NCBI RefSeq assembly: GCF_009745975.1
Contig: NZ_WHOL01000063.1
Span: 44,365 to 108,364, forward strand
Reading direction: 5' to 3'
Length of the DNA stretch: 64,000 nucleotides
From: Actinokineospora pegani
GTDB taxonomy: Bacteria; Actinomycetota; Actinomycetes; Mycobacteriales; Pseudonocardiaceae
The translations under genes were made by a program, and so were the position numbers. The number at the start of each line of letters is the position of its first letter. Position 1 is the first letter of the stretch. Under the pieces are notes generated by a model. It was not told the DNA's origin, ran no database searches, and saw only the letters and a program-made list of their open reading frames with translations. Positions 17,965 through 26,337 of the stretch are shown here, in pieces.

Positions 17965-18461
17965 GCTGTTGACGGTACCCGGACCCCCGTCGCACAGGAC
18001 AGCGCGGGTGAACCATCACTCGGTCGTGCGCCCCCCGCCAGTGGCTGCCCCGAGTCCGGGAACGACCGGCAGGCCCGGTGCCCGAGGTCGCCCCGGTGAG
18101 CACACCCCGCAGGCCCTCGTCCCGCCCGGCGCGGAACAGGTCGAGCCGCCGCGCCCAGCAAGCGGGCGCACAGGTCCGGCGCCGCCATTCCCGACCCGCC
18201 CAGCGCGTTCCCCGCCGCTCCCGCACCGGCCTGCCTCACCTGGTGGGCAGGCAGGCAGGCCGAAGGCGTCGCAGGTCTCCGCCACCGACCGCGGCCACGG
18301 CGAGACCAGGTGGAGGAGCCGCCGCCCCGCCCCGGCGCGGTGACGTCGAGGCGGGCGGGCGGGGCGTGTCCTCAGCCGTCTCCGGCTTGGGGGACGAGCA
18401 TCGCACCGATCGCCGATGTCCGCGGGAAGTTGTCCACAGGCCCGTGTCCGCGACAACCGCG
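17965..18461. other. GC-rich spacer without a recognisable gene (497 bases)
   Basis: Several open frames cross this stretch, but none has a family signature and all are Arg/Pro/Gly/Ala-rich as expected of noncoding GC-rich DNA. A GGCAGGCAGGCAGGC microrepeat is present around 18246-18260. The sortase gene ends at the right edge. I see nothing else. Confidence 0.45.
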
Positions 18462-19184
18462 CTAGGCCGGAAGGGCGGTGACCACCCGGTTCGACTCGTA
18501 GCCGTCGTGGCCGCCGACCCAGCGGCCGCCGCAGGTGACCAGGACCAGGCGGTGCGGGCCGGTCTGGCCGAACAGCTCCTCGGCGCGGCCGGGCAGCGCC
18601 TCCTTGGCCACCGTGTCGATCTTCGAGACGGTGAACCTCCTGGTTGTCCCGTCCGCGCCGACCACCGTGACGGGGTCGCCCACGCGGGAGTCCCACAGCT
18701 CGGAGAAGGGGCCGATCTTGCCCTTCCAATTGACGTGGCCCGCGAGCACCATCGCGCCTGCCCCGCCGTTGAGGTCCGCGCCCCACCACGTCGCCTCGCC
18801 CAGGGAGGCGGGCACGGGGAGGGTGGCGTCGGCAGCGAGCTCCTGGCGGACCAGCGCGGCCGTCCCGCCGTTGGTCAGCCGCACCGTGCCCGGGCGCTGT
18901 GCGGGTGGTTGGGCCGGTGGCTCGGCGGGCGGGGCGGACGTGGCCGGGACCTCGGTCGTCGGCGCGGCGGGCGGGGGCGTGGCGGAGGTGGGCAGGCTCG
19001 GCGGCGGGGCGGCGGCGATCGCCGCGCCGCTGGGCGCGGCGGCCGTCGTCGCCGCCGCCGCGACCGGGCTGCCGTCGACCGTCGTCGGGCCGCCCACCGC
19101 CAGGGCGCCGATGAGCACGATCAGCACACCGGCCCCGCCCGCGAACGCGGGCGGGGCCAGTCGGGAAACCGAGGTTCCGGGCAT
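18462..19184 (-). CDS. Class E/F-type sortase
   Basis: A 240-residue membrane-anchored transpeptidase. It has one N-terminal transmembrane segment (residues about 13-32), a Pro/Ala/Thr-rich wall-spanning linker (about 38-98) and the sortase barrel. Catalytic residues are all present: His150 in LAGHVNW, Cys218 in VTCGGRW and Arg233 in SNRVV. Sortases cut a C-terminal sorting signal and attach the protein to peptidoglycan. The gene lies six bases after the surface protein gene, so the two form an operon and the surface protein is the natural candidate substrate. Confidence 0.9.
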   Translation of the reverse strand: MPGTSVSRLAPPAFAGGAGVLIVLIGALAVGGPTTVDGSPVAAAATTAAAPSGAAIAAAPPPSLPTSATPPPAAPTTEVPATSAPPAEPPAQPPAQRPGTVRLTNGGTAALVRQELAADATLPVPASLGEATWWGADLNGGAGAMVLAGHVNWKGKIGPFSELWDSRVGDPVTVVGADGTTRRFTVSKIDTVAKEALPGRAEELFGQTGPHRLVLVTCGGRWVGGHDGYESNRVVTALPA

Positions 19185-19190
19185 CGCCGG

Positions 19191-20660
19191 TCAGTGCCCC
19201 CAGTCGCGGCGCATCCGCTTGCTGACGACCTGCTTGCCGCGCGCGGTCTTGAACAGGAACAGCAGACCGCTCGCCGCCATCAGGACCAGCGCGCCCAGCG
19301 CGGTGAGCAGACCGCCGGACGGGCCGCCCGCGCTCATCGCCGCCGTGGGCTGCACGGGCCCCTCGCCCGCCGGGATCGCGGTCGGGACGGTGGGCTTGTT
19401 CGGCTGGTTCACCAGGGCCAGCTCCAGGGTCTGGCCCGGCTCCAGCGTCCCGCACGCCGAGGGCGGCGAGCCGGGGTCGAAGCCCTGCTCGTAGCCCGGC
19501 GGCGCGGCGACCTCGACGACGCAGACCTCCTGCGGGGTCTTGAGGTCGGGGACCTCCGCCGTCCCGTCCGCGCCGGTGGTGACCACCAGCGCGGCACCGT
19601 CGTCGCCGACCAGCGGCTCGTCGTCCTGGCCCACGGCCGGGGTCTGCTTGTCCGCCCCGGTCACCCGGAGTTGGACGTCCGCGATGCCCGCGCCGGTCTT
19701 GGCGTCGGTCTTGCCGACCTTGACCGCGCCCGGCGCGGTGACGGCGGTGACGGCCTCGTTGGCCACCAGCTCCTTCTCGCCGCCGGTGCTGACCACGCGC
19801 TGGGTGTCGACCTGCACGGCCTGCTGCACCACCGGCTTGTCCGCCGGGCTGAGCAGCGAGATCGCCACCGCCGGGTTCGGACCGGTCGGGGTGACCTCGA
19901 GCTCGGCGGCCGACCCGTCCGCCCGCGTCGGCACGGTGACCTCGGACTTGCCCTCGACCGTGGCGTCGGTGAGCTCGACCGTCACCGGGACCTCGGAGAC
20001 GCCCTTGCCCGCGGCGTTGCGGACCTCGACGGTCCACGTGTCGGGGGTGCCGATGACCTGGGCCCCGGTCGGCTTGGTGATCTTCGTCGTCCACGGCCCG
20101 TGGTTGGCCACGGCGTCCGCGCGCAGCCGCTCGACGGCCTGCTGGGCGCCCGGGGGCAGCTTCGCCAGGTGGAACGGCGCGTCGTAGGCGATGTTACGGA
20201 AGTCGTTGGCCGGGTCGAGCTGGCCCGGGTTCTGCGGGGCCGCGGTCCACGAGTGCAGCAGGTGCGCCAGCGCGGCGGACTCGTCGGCGTCGGCCGTGCT
20301 GGTGTAGCGCAGCAGCAGGTAGGAGATGTTGGCCGCGACGTCGGCGGGCAGCTCCGTGCCCCACTTCGTCTTCAGCGTCTCACCGGGCTGGTACTGCTCG
20401 TCGGTGTCCGGGGCGAGGTGGGCGTACTGGACGCACCAGACCTGCTTGCCGTTGACCAGGTACGAGCCGAGCCAGTCGGACGGCTCCTGGTTGCCCTGGT
20501 AGGGCTGGGCGGGCTTGGTCTCGTGGCCGATGCTCTGCTGGATCTCGGCACTCGCCGACGGCGCGCCCGCGACGAGGACCGCGCCCGCCACGAGGGCCGC
20601 GCCGGTCACCCCCGCCGCCAGCCTGCCCGCGAGGGAGGGTCGGACCGTGGATCGGACCAT
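19191..20660 (-). CDS. Surface-anchored protein with thioester-like N-terminus and Cna_B/SpaA-like domain
   Basis: A 489-residue exported protein. A signal peptide (about 1-40, ending PSASAE) is followed by a possible thioester-type domain with Cys in KQVWCVQYAHLAP. Beta-rich repeats follow, including a prealbumin/SpaA-like module (GIADVQLRV then TTGADGTAEVPDL and AAPPGYE). A C-terminal membrane segment (GGLLTALGALVLMAASGLLFLF) with a basic tail completes a sorting-signal layout. No LPXTG or LAXTG precedes the membrane segment. I chose the ATG at 20660; a GTG at 20699 is also open. The TQXA motif of true thioester domains was not found, so that domain is tentative. Confidence 0.78.
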   Translation of the reverse strand: MVRSTVRPSLAGRLAAGVTGAALVAGAVLVAGAPSASAEIQQSIGHETKPAQPYQGNQEPSDWLGSYLVNGKQVWCVQYAHLAPDTDEQYQPGETLKTKWGTELPADVAANISYLLLRYTSTADADESAALAHLLHSWTAAPQNPGQLDPANDFRNIAYDAPFHLAKLPPGAQQAVERLRADAVANHGPWTTKITKPTGAQVIGTPDTWTVEVRNAAGKGVSEVPVTVELTDATVEGKSEVTVPTRADGSAAELEVTPTGPNPAVAISLLSPADKPVVQQAVQVDTQRVVSTGGEKELVANEAVTAVTAPGAVKVGKTDAKTGAGIADVQLRVTGADKQTPAVGQDDEPLVGDDGAALVVTTGADGTAEVPDLKTPQEVCVVEVAAPPGYEQGFDPGSPPSACGTLEPGQTLELALVNQPNKPTVPTAIPAGEGPVQPTAAMSAGGPSGGLLTALGALVLMAASGLLFLFKTARGKQVVSKRMRRDWGH

Positions 20661-21076
20661 GGTCGGGTTCGGCTCCTTGCCGCGCCCTCGGCGGCGCACC
20701 CGCCACGGGCGCTCGACGTCAGGGACGAGCGGGCGCGCGGAACACCGACGACCATGTGGAAGCCGGGGGACACAGGGAGCGCACCACGTGCCACCTTGGC
20801 GTTCACGCCTCGGTGGCGCAATCCACCGGAAGGGGGGACTCTGTCGGTGGTCGTGCCCCGGTTTGCCCTGGTCGGTGCCGCTCTGTACGGACCGTGACCG
20901 ACCGGGCGGATGATGTGGCCGCCGAGAGGCCGGATATCGATCACGCAGCGTTCGAGCGGTTCCCGCTGGTAAGCCGGGCGGTAGTGGGTAAAGTAGGTTT
21001 TACCCACACGGGAACCGGTCGGCCTGCCCGATCGTTCTTTCCCTGAAGGCGCCATGCAGGCCCTATGGAGGATCAG
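20661..21076. other. Divergent promoter region (416 bases)
   Basis: This lies between the minus-strand surface protein gene and the plus-strand BI-1 gene. No gene is apparent. It contains the perfect inverted repeat at 20984-21007 and must hold promoters for both directions. Confidence 0.5.
20984..21007. promoter_or_regulatory. Perfect 9-base inverted repeat upstream of the BI-1 gene
   Basis: GTGGGTAAA and TTTACCCAC are exact reverse complements separated by six bases, 69 bases before the BI-1 start and in an AT-rich island. It has the form of an operator for a dimeric regulator; a short transcript hairpin is the alternative. Confidence 0.5.
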
Positions 21077-21886
21077 GTGCGTTCTACAAGCAACCCCGCG
21101 TTCCGCAACCTTCCGGTTAGCGGAGGCTATGCGGGCTTCCAGCAGCAGGCCCCGGGCCACCCGCAAGAGGCGCCCGGGTACGGCGGCTACCAGCAGCCGG
21201 TCTCCGACGACCGACCGATGACCGTCGACGACGTGGTCACCAAGACCGCGATGACCCTGGGCGCCGCGCTCGTCGTCGGCATCATCACCGCCATCGCGGT
21301 CCTGAGCGAGGCCATCAGCCCCTACCCGCCGATGATCATCGGCCTGCTCGGAGGCCTCGGCCTGGCGCTGGTCGTCATCTTCAAGAAGACCCCCAACCCG
21401 GGCCTCGTCCTGGCCTACTCCGCCTTCGAGGGCTTGTTCCTCGGCGCCATCACCGGCGTGTTCGAGGCCCTGATGCCGGGCATCGCCCTGCAGGCCATCC
21501 TGGGCACCTCGATCGTCTTCGGCACCATGCTGGTGGTCTACAAGACCGGCGCGGTCAAGGTCACCCCCCGCCTCACCAAGTGGATCATCGGCGCGGTCGC
21601 GGGCGCGGCGGGCCTGATGCTGGTCAACCTGGTCCTCGGCCTCTTCGGCGTCGACATGGGCATCCGCAGCAACACGGCCACCCCGCTGGCGATCGGCATC
21701 AGCGTGCTGTTCATCGGCATCGCCGCGTTCAGCTTCCTGCTCGACTTCGACCAGGCCGACAAGATGATCCGGGCGGGCACCCCGGCCAAGTTCGCCTGGT
21801 ACGTCGCCTTCGGCCTGATGACCACCCTGGTCTGGCTGTACCTGGAGGTCCTGCGTCTGCTGTACATGCTGCAGAGCGGCGACTGA
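21077..21886 (+). CDS. Bax inhibitor-1/YccA family membrane protein
   Basis: A 269-residue integral membrane protein. A Gln/Pro/Gly-rich cytoplasmic N-terminus (about 1-50) precedes seven hydrophobic segments ending in LYLEVLRLLYMLQSGD. Family members form pH-sensitive calcium leak channels or modulate membrane protein turnover; the actinobacterial role is not settled. I prefer the GTG at 21077 because GGAGG lies five bases upstream, and the resulting MRSTSNPAFRNL start matches the usual N-terminus of this family. The ATG at 21065 overlaps that ribosome-binding site. Confidence 0.9.
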   Translation: MRSTSNPAFRNLPVSGGYAGFQQQAPGHPQEAPGYGGYQQPVSDDRPMTVDDVVTKTAMTLGAALVVGIITAIAVLSEAISPYPPMIIGLLGGLGLALVVIFKKTPNPGLVLAYSAFEGLFLGAITGVFEALMPGIALQAILGTSIVFGTMLVVYKTGAVKVTPRLTKWIIGAVAGAAGLMLVNLVLGLFGVDMGIRSNTATPLAIGISVLFIGIAAFSFLLDFDQADKMIRAGTPAKFAWYVAFGLMTTLVWLYLEVLRLLYMLQSGD

Positions 21887-21906
21887 CAGCAGACGTCCCC
21901 AAGGGG

Positions 21907-21940
21907 CAGGGCGCTCGGCATCGGCCGGGCGCCCTGTTTC
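21907..21940 (+). terminator. Hairpin terminator after the BI-1 gene
   Basis: CAGGGCGC (21907-21914) pairs with GCGCCCTG (21929-21936) followed by TTTC, 20 bases after the BI-1 stop. Confidence 0.7.
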
Positions 21941-22155
21941 GCTTTCCGCACCTGTTCCAGCGAATGACATCGTGGTTCATCCCGGCGCCGTGGCCGTAGA
22001 ATGGGCTGTGTGGGATCCACGGCTGCAGGGGATGTGCCGGACCGGTCAACCCAGGCTGGCCATTTCGCTGTGCCTGCGGGGCTGACCGAGAACGTCCGCA
22101 AGCGGCGGGCACGGGGTGGGGTCGCAAACTCTCGCCCCATCCGCCCCGCAGCGCG

Positions 22156-22344
22156 GTGGCGCGATGGGTGACTGCGCCGGGGGAGGTCGATTCCTGTGAT
22201 GAGAGCGGGTTGGACCGGCTCGTGGTCAGCGGGGAAGTGCTGCCCCCAACCGTGTTCGGCTTGATCCCCCTCCCGCCCGCCAGTGCGCCGGAGGTCGAGG
22301 TCTCGGGGGTCATCGCCGCGATGCGCGATGAGGAGAACTGGTGA
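22156..22344 (+). pseudogene. Antitoxin remnant (Phd/VapB-like), probably truncated
   Basis: A 62-codon frame whose C-terminal half (LPLPPASAPEVEVSGVIAA then MRDEENW) reads like the end of an actinobacterial Phd/VapB antitoxin. Its stop overlaps the PIN gene start by GTGA, the usual antitoxin-toxin junction. The DNA-binding N-terminal half expected for such a protein is not found in any frame upstream. It is therefore called a remnant. An intact but very divergent short antitoxin is possible. Confidence 0.4.
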
Positions 22345-22761
22345 TCTACCTCGACTCGTGCGCGGTGGTGAAGCTGATCCACTCCGAAGCGCACAGCCGA
22401 GACCTCGTCGAGTGGCTGAATCAGGATTCGCTGCTCGCTGGGCCCCTCGTGTCCTCGGTGCTCGTCGAGATCGAGGTACGTCCGCGCACTGAGGCGTAGT
22501 GCCCCACGCGCCCTCTCCGGTGTCCCGTCGGTGATCGCGCGGCTGCACCGCGCCCAGATCACCGAGATCATCCGGGCTACAGCCGCCGCTTACCTCGATC
22601 CCCGCTTGCGGTCGCTCGACGCCATTCACCTCGCGACTGCCCAAGTGCTCGCCGCCGACGCCGAGAACCCCCTGCACGCGTTCGTCAGCTACGACAAGCG
22701 CCTGCTCGATGCCGCCGAAGCGGAGGGGATGCCGGTCGCGGCCCCCGGGATGCTGGCCTGA
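22341..22761 (+). pseudogene. VapC-like PIN-domain toxin, frameshifted
   Basis: The first part (22341-22499) encodes MIYLDSCAVVKLIHSEAHSR with the catalytic Asp at position 5, then runs into TAG at 22497. The remainder is in the next frame from about 22483 to 22761: LRRSAPRALSGVPSVIARLH, then LRSLDAIHLATAQ with the second acidic site, and FVSYDKRLLDAA with the third. Joining the two needs a shift of one base near 22478-22483. The combined product would be about 139 residues, normal for VapC. The two-frame structure makes it a pseudogene unless the sequence carries an error. Confidence 0.75.
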
Positions 22762-22765
22762 CGCG

Positions 22766-22804
22766 TCGAGGCCCTCGCCCGACATGCTTGAGCGAGGGCC
22801 TCGA
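22766..22804. terminator. Bidirectional hairpin terminator
   Basis: TCGAGGCCCTCGC (22766-22778) and GCGAGGGCCTCGA (22792-22804) form a perfect 13-pair stem between the plus-strand PIN remnant and the minus-strand thiolase gene, whose stop is at 22820. Confidence 0.8.
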
Positions 22805-22819
22805 TGGCGCACCCGGGAG

Positions 22820-24040
22820 TTAGCTCAGGCGCTCGAGCACCATGGCCATGCCCTGGCCGCCGCCCACGCACATGGTCTCCAGGCCGAACTGCTTGTCGTG
22901 CCACTGGAGGCTGTTGATGAGCGTGGTGGTGATGCGGGCGCCGGTCATGCCGAAGGGGTGGCCGATGGCGATGGCGCCGCCGTTGACGTTGAGCTTGTCC
23001 TCGGGGATGTCGAGGTCGCGGGCCGAGGGGAGGACCTGGGCGGCGAAGGCCTCGTTGATCTCGAACAGGTCGATGTCGCCGACCGACAGGCCCGCCTTGG
23101 CCAGTGCGCGCTGGGAGGCCTCGACCGGGCCGTAGCCCATGATCTCCGGGGACAGGCCGGAGACGCCGGTGGAGACCACGCGGGCCAGCGGGGTCAGGCC
23201 CAGGTCCTTGGCCTTGGTGTCGGACATGATCACCAGGGCGGCGGCGCCGTCGTTGAGCGGGCAGCAGTTGCCCGCGGTGACCCGGCCGTCGGGGCGGAAG
23301 ACCGGCTTGAGGGTCGAGGTCTTCTCGTAGGTGATCCCCGGGCGGGGGCCGTCGTCGCTGTCGACCACGGTGCCGTCGGGCCGGGTGACCGGGACGATCT
23401 CGCGCTGCCAGAACCCGGCCTTGATGGCCGCCTCGGCGAGGTTCTGCGACCGCACGCCGAAGTGGTCCATGTCCTCGCGGCTGACGTTCTTGAGCAGCGC
23501 CAGGTTCTCCGCGGTCTGGCCCATCGCGATGTAGGCGTCGGGCAGCAGGCCGTCCTCGCGCGGGTCGTGCCAGGAGTCCGCGCCCTTCTCGGCGGTGCTC
23601 GCGGTGCGCGCCACGGCGTCGGCGAACAGCGGGTTCTGCGTGTCCGGCCACGAGTCGGAGCTGCCCCGGGCGAAGCTCGACACGACCTCGACGCCCGCGG
23701 AGATGAACACGTCGCCCTCGCCCGCCTTGATCGCGTGCAGCGCCATGCGGGTGGTCTGCAGCGAGGAGGCGCAGTAGCGGGTGACCGTGCAGCCGGGCAG
23801 GTGGTCGAACCCGGCCAGCACCGCGACGACGCGGCCCATGTTGAAGCCCTGCTCGCCGCCGGGCAGGCCGCAGCCCAGCATCAGGTCGTCGATCTCGCGC
23901 GGGTCCAGCTCGGGCACCTTGGCCAGCGCCGCCTTGACCATCTGCGCGGCCAGGTCGTCCGGGCGCACGCCGACCAGCGACCCCTTCCCGGCGCGGCCGA
24001 TCGGGGACCGGGCGGCGGAGACGATGACAGCCTCTGGCAT
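22820..24040 (-). CDS. Acetyl-CoA acetyltransferase (thiolase)
   Basis: A 406-residue thiolase that condenses or cleaves acyl-CoA thioesters. The acyl-binding Cys90 lies in TRYCASSLQ, the catalytic His361 in AIAIGHPFGMTG and the second Cys391 in MCVGGGQG. The ATG at 24040 opens MPEAVIVSAARSPIGR, the standard thiolase N-terminus. The gene order (thiolase next to an SGNH hydrolase and cbs) corresponds to M. tuberculosis fadA3 (Rv1074c). Substrate chain length cannot be read from sequence, so beta-oxidation or acetoacetyl-CoA metabolism are both open. Confidence 0.93.
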   Translation of the reverse strand: MPEAVIVSAARSPIGRAGKGSLVGVRPDDLAAQMVKAALAKVPELDPREIDDLMLGCGLPGGEQGFNMGRVVAVLAGFDHLPGCTVTRYCASSLQTTRMALHAIKAGEGDVFISAGVEVVSSFARGSSDSWPDTQNPLFADAVARTASTAEKGADSWHDPREDGLLPDAYIAMGQTAENLALLKNVSREDMDHFGVRSQNLAEAAIKAGFWQREIVPVTRPDGTVVDSDDGPRPGITYEKTSTLKPVFRPDGRVTAGNCCPLNDGAAALVIMSDTKAKDLGLTPLARVVSTGVSGLSPEIMGYGPVEASQRALAKAGLSVGDIDLFEINEAFAAQVLPSARDLDIPEDKLNVNGGAIAIGHPFGMTGARITTTLINSLQWHDKQFGLETMCVGGGQGMAMVLERLS

Positions 24041-24119
24041 GGGGCACTCCATTCGGTGGGCCACTACTACGGACGCGATGTTACTCCTGGGTAACCAATG
24101 GGCAAGTGTGGCGCGGCGC

Positions 24120-24989
24120 TCACGGCAGGACCAGGAACGCCGAGGTCGCCACCACCCCGGCCAGCCGCATCCGCGAACCGCCCTTGCGGTGGTCGTCGAG
24201 CGCCTCCGCGACACCGGGCCACCCGGGGTCGCCGTAGTCGTCCATCACCACCACCGCACCCGGGTTGGCGATCTCCTCGGCCCACCGCAGGTCCTTGAAC
24301 ACCCCCGACCGCGAGTGGTCGCCGTCGACGACGATGAGGTCGTAGCCCACCCCGACCTGCTCCTGCACCTCGGCGTCGGTGGAGAACCCGCGCACGATCC
24401 GCAGCCGCTCGGTGTCGACGCCCCCGAACCGCATGTTCGCCCGCACCGTCGCCTCGGTCACCGGCGTGCCCGACGGGTCGCCCGCCCGCTCCCGCTCGGG
24501 CTGCAACTGGACCGACTCCAGCGGGTCGACGATGGTGAGGTCGTGCTCCTTGCCGTGCCGGAGCAACTGCCGGTGCAACCCCGCCGCGAACACACCGAAC
24601 AGCGTCCCGATCTCCAACACCCGCAGCGGCCCGCTCCCCGCCCCAGCGAGCAGCGGCGCCGCCGTCAACTTCCCGATGATGTTCGACGTGGTCCCCGCGA
24701 TCCGCCCGACGCACCGCGACTCGAGGTCGACGAGCGTCCGGTAGGTCTGCGCGATGTGCGGATAGGGGTCGACGACCCCCGTCGTCGTGTGCAACTGCGC
24801 CGCCAGGTGATCAATCTGCTCCGCGGTGACCCGCCGATCGTTCAACCGCCCCACGGGCCCGAGCAACAGTTCGGTGGTCGTCTGGTCCTGGGCGGGCTGC
24901 AACGCCGCAGCCCGACTCGCGGCCCGATTGGCGATTCGACTCAGAACCGGCTCGGCGAGTCGCCGAGCCGCTTGGCGAGGCAGCGTCAT
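24120..24989 (-). CDS. Class I SAM-dependent methyltransferase
   Basis: A 289-residue protein with a Rossmann-type methyltransferase core. LRVLEIGTLFGVFAAGLHR (about residues 122-140) is motif I, LTIVDPLESVQLQ supplies the acidic residue for the ribose, YDLIVVDGDHSRSGVFKD is motif IV and GAVVVMDDYGDPGWPGV motif V. The VDGDH plus VMDDY pattern is typical of cephalosporin hydroxylase/macrocin O-methyltransferase-like or O-methyltransferase families. The N-terminal 110 residues are helical and not recognised. The substrate is unknown. Confidence 0.85.
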   Translation of the reverse strand: MTLPRQAARRLAEPVLSRIANRAASRAAALQPAQDQTTTELLLGPVGRLNDRRVTAEQIDHLAAQLHTTTGVVDPYPHIAQTYRTLVDLESRCVGRIAGTTSNIIGKLTAAPLLAGAGSGPLRVLEIGTLFGVFAAGLHRQLLRHGKEHDLTIVDPLESVQLQPERERAGDPSGTPVTEATVRANMRFGGVDTERLRIVRGFSTDAEVQEQVGVGYDLIVVDGDHSRSGVFKDLRWAEEIANPGAVVVMDDYGDPGWPGVAEALDDHRKGGSRMRLAGVVATSAFLVLP

Positions 24990-25121
24990 AGCGGCGGAGC
25001 GTACTCGTTTCGATCGATCCGGTGACGACGGCTATCGGCTGGATGGCGGTAGCCCGCAGTGGTCGAGTCGGGTACCGGGGGTCCGTCGATCGACTGGGGG
25101 CTGGTGCTGATTCGACAGGTG

Positions 25122-25335
25122 CGGAACAGCCCCGCGTGTGCGGGGAAGACGCCGGGGTCGGGGGGATCACCTCGGGGCCGCTGGGAGCAGCCCCGCGTGT
25201 GCGGGGAAGACGGCCTGAACCTCGGTCCACGAGAGGCGGCTGACGGGAGCAGCCCCGCGTGTGCGGGGAAGACCGCATCTGGTGGATCTGCGGCGGGTCG
25301 AGGCCGTGGAGCAGCCCCGCGTGTGCGGGGAAGAC
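25122..25335 (-). CRISPR. Short type I-E-like CRISPR array (4 repeats, 3 spacers)
   Basis: Four 29-base repeats lie at 25122-25150, 25183-25211, 25245-25273 and 25307-25335, with spacers of 32, 33 and 33 bases that differ from each other. The shared core is CAGCCCCGCGTGTGCGGGG followed by AAGAC, with an internal palindrome typical of type I-E. Read on the minus strand the repeat starts GTCTTCCCCGCAC, which matches the usual I-E orientation. The repeat at 25122 has two changes, as expected for the trailer end, so the leader should be on the right (25336-25379). No cas gene is in the window. Confidence 0.9.
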
Positions 25336-25379
25336 ACTTCTTGAGCTGGGATTTTACAAGCCCCGCCCCCATTCCTCCT

Positions 25380-26195
25380 TCACTTCTCCCGCCACACCCC
25401 CGCCGCCGTGCACACCGACGGCAGCAAAACCCCAGCCGCCAAGGCGTACCCCGCCCCATTCGGGTGGAAGCGGTCACCACTGAACAGGTCCTGCGGCCGA
25501 CTCAGGAAATGCGGCGACAACAACGCCGCCAACGGCACCGACGCCGCCTCCGTCCGGCTCAGCTCACGAGCCTGGGCACGCGCCAGAGCCAAGCTCCACC
25601 GCCGAGCGACAGTCCGCAGCGGCTGTGGGATCGGCATGATCGCCCCCAAGTCCGGGCACGTCCCCACCACCACGGCGGTCCCCGCGTCCAACAGCCGCCG
25701 CGCCTGGGCGGCCAGCAGCGCGGCCGAGGTGGGGATGCTCAACCGCGCCGTCACGTCGTTGCCGCCGACGATGATCACCGCGACGTCGGGTGGGGTGGTG
25801 AGGGCGTCGTCGACCTGGGGGACGAGGTCGGGGGTGCGGGAGCCGGTGCGGGCGTGGGTGGTGAGGCGGACGGCCTGGGTGGACTCCTCGGCCAGGCCGC
25901 GGGCGAGGAGGACGCCGGGGAGGTGGTCGGGGGACTCCGCGCCCAGGCCCGCCGCGGTGGAATCGCCCAGGACGGCCAGGGTGAGCAGGCGGTCGGCGTC
26001 GGCCAGGGGGAGGGGGCCGGTGCCGTCGGGGAGGTAGTGGCCGTCGGCCAGGAAGGGGCGTTCGGTGGGGGTGCCGATGATGGTGCGGGCCTGGCGGGAT
26101 TGGGTGGTGAGCAGCGAGTAGGCGGCGCCGGACAGGCCGCCGACGGAACCCGCGGTGAGGGCAAGGGTGCGGAATCCGCGTGGTCCGAGCAGCAT
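25380..26195 (-). CDS. SGNH/GDSL family hydrolase, membrane-anchored or exported
   Basis: A 271-residue esterase-like protein. An N-terminal hydrophobic stretch (FRTLALTAGSVGGLSGAAYS) suggests export or anchoring. Block I AVLGDSTAAGLGAE has the nucleophile Ser, block III is IIVGGNDVTA and block V DRFHPNGAGY carries the catalytic Asp-x-x-His. The ATG at 26195 follows GGAGGGAG five bases upstream; an ATG 13 codons earlier lacks a ribosome-binding site. Its place between the thiolase and cbs corresponds to Rv1075c of M. tuberculosis. The gene is convergent to nothing and ends only 44 bases from the CRISPR array. Confidence 0.88.
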   Translation of the reverse strand: MLLGPRGFRTLALTAGSVGGLSGAAYSLLTTQSRQARTIIGTPTERPFLADGHYLPDGTGPLPLADADRLLTLAVLGDSTAAGLGAESPDHLPGVLLARGLAEESTQAVRLTTHARTGSRTPDLVPQVDDALTTPPDVAVIIVGGNDVTARLSIPTSAALLAAQARRLLDAGTAVVVGTCPDLGAIMPIPQPLRTVARRWSLALARAQARELSRTEAASVPLAALLSPHFLSRPQDLFSGDRFHPNGAGYALAAGVLLPSVCTAAGVWREK

Positions 26196-26337
26196 CTGGA
26201 CTCCCTCCGGTCGCGCGGCGTTCATCTGACTCATCGGTCGAGACCCCGGTTCCCCGTTACCCCGAGCCGCTCGCCGCGTGCGTGGTTAGGGTGGTCCCAC
26301 ACCCCGTATGGCGTGGTCAAGTGCAGGAGGCACACCG

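Noticed and set aside
15548-20897. Very long plus-strand open frames (15548-18343 and 18078-20897)
   Set aside because: They are Arg/Pro/Gly/Ala-rich antisense or off-frame shadows of the reductase, DivIVA-like, sortase and surface protein genes in high-GC DNA.
24811-25480. Two minus-strand open frames with repeated SSPHTRGCS / PRTRGAAP peptides across 24811-25480
   Set aside because: They are translations of the CRISPR repeats and spacers, a well-known annotation artefact, not proteins.
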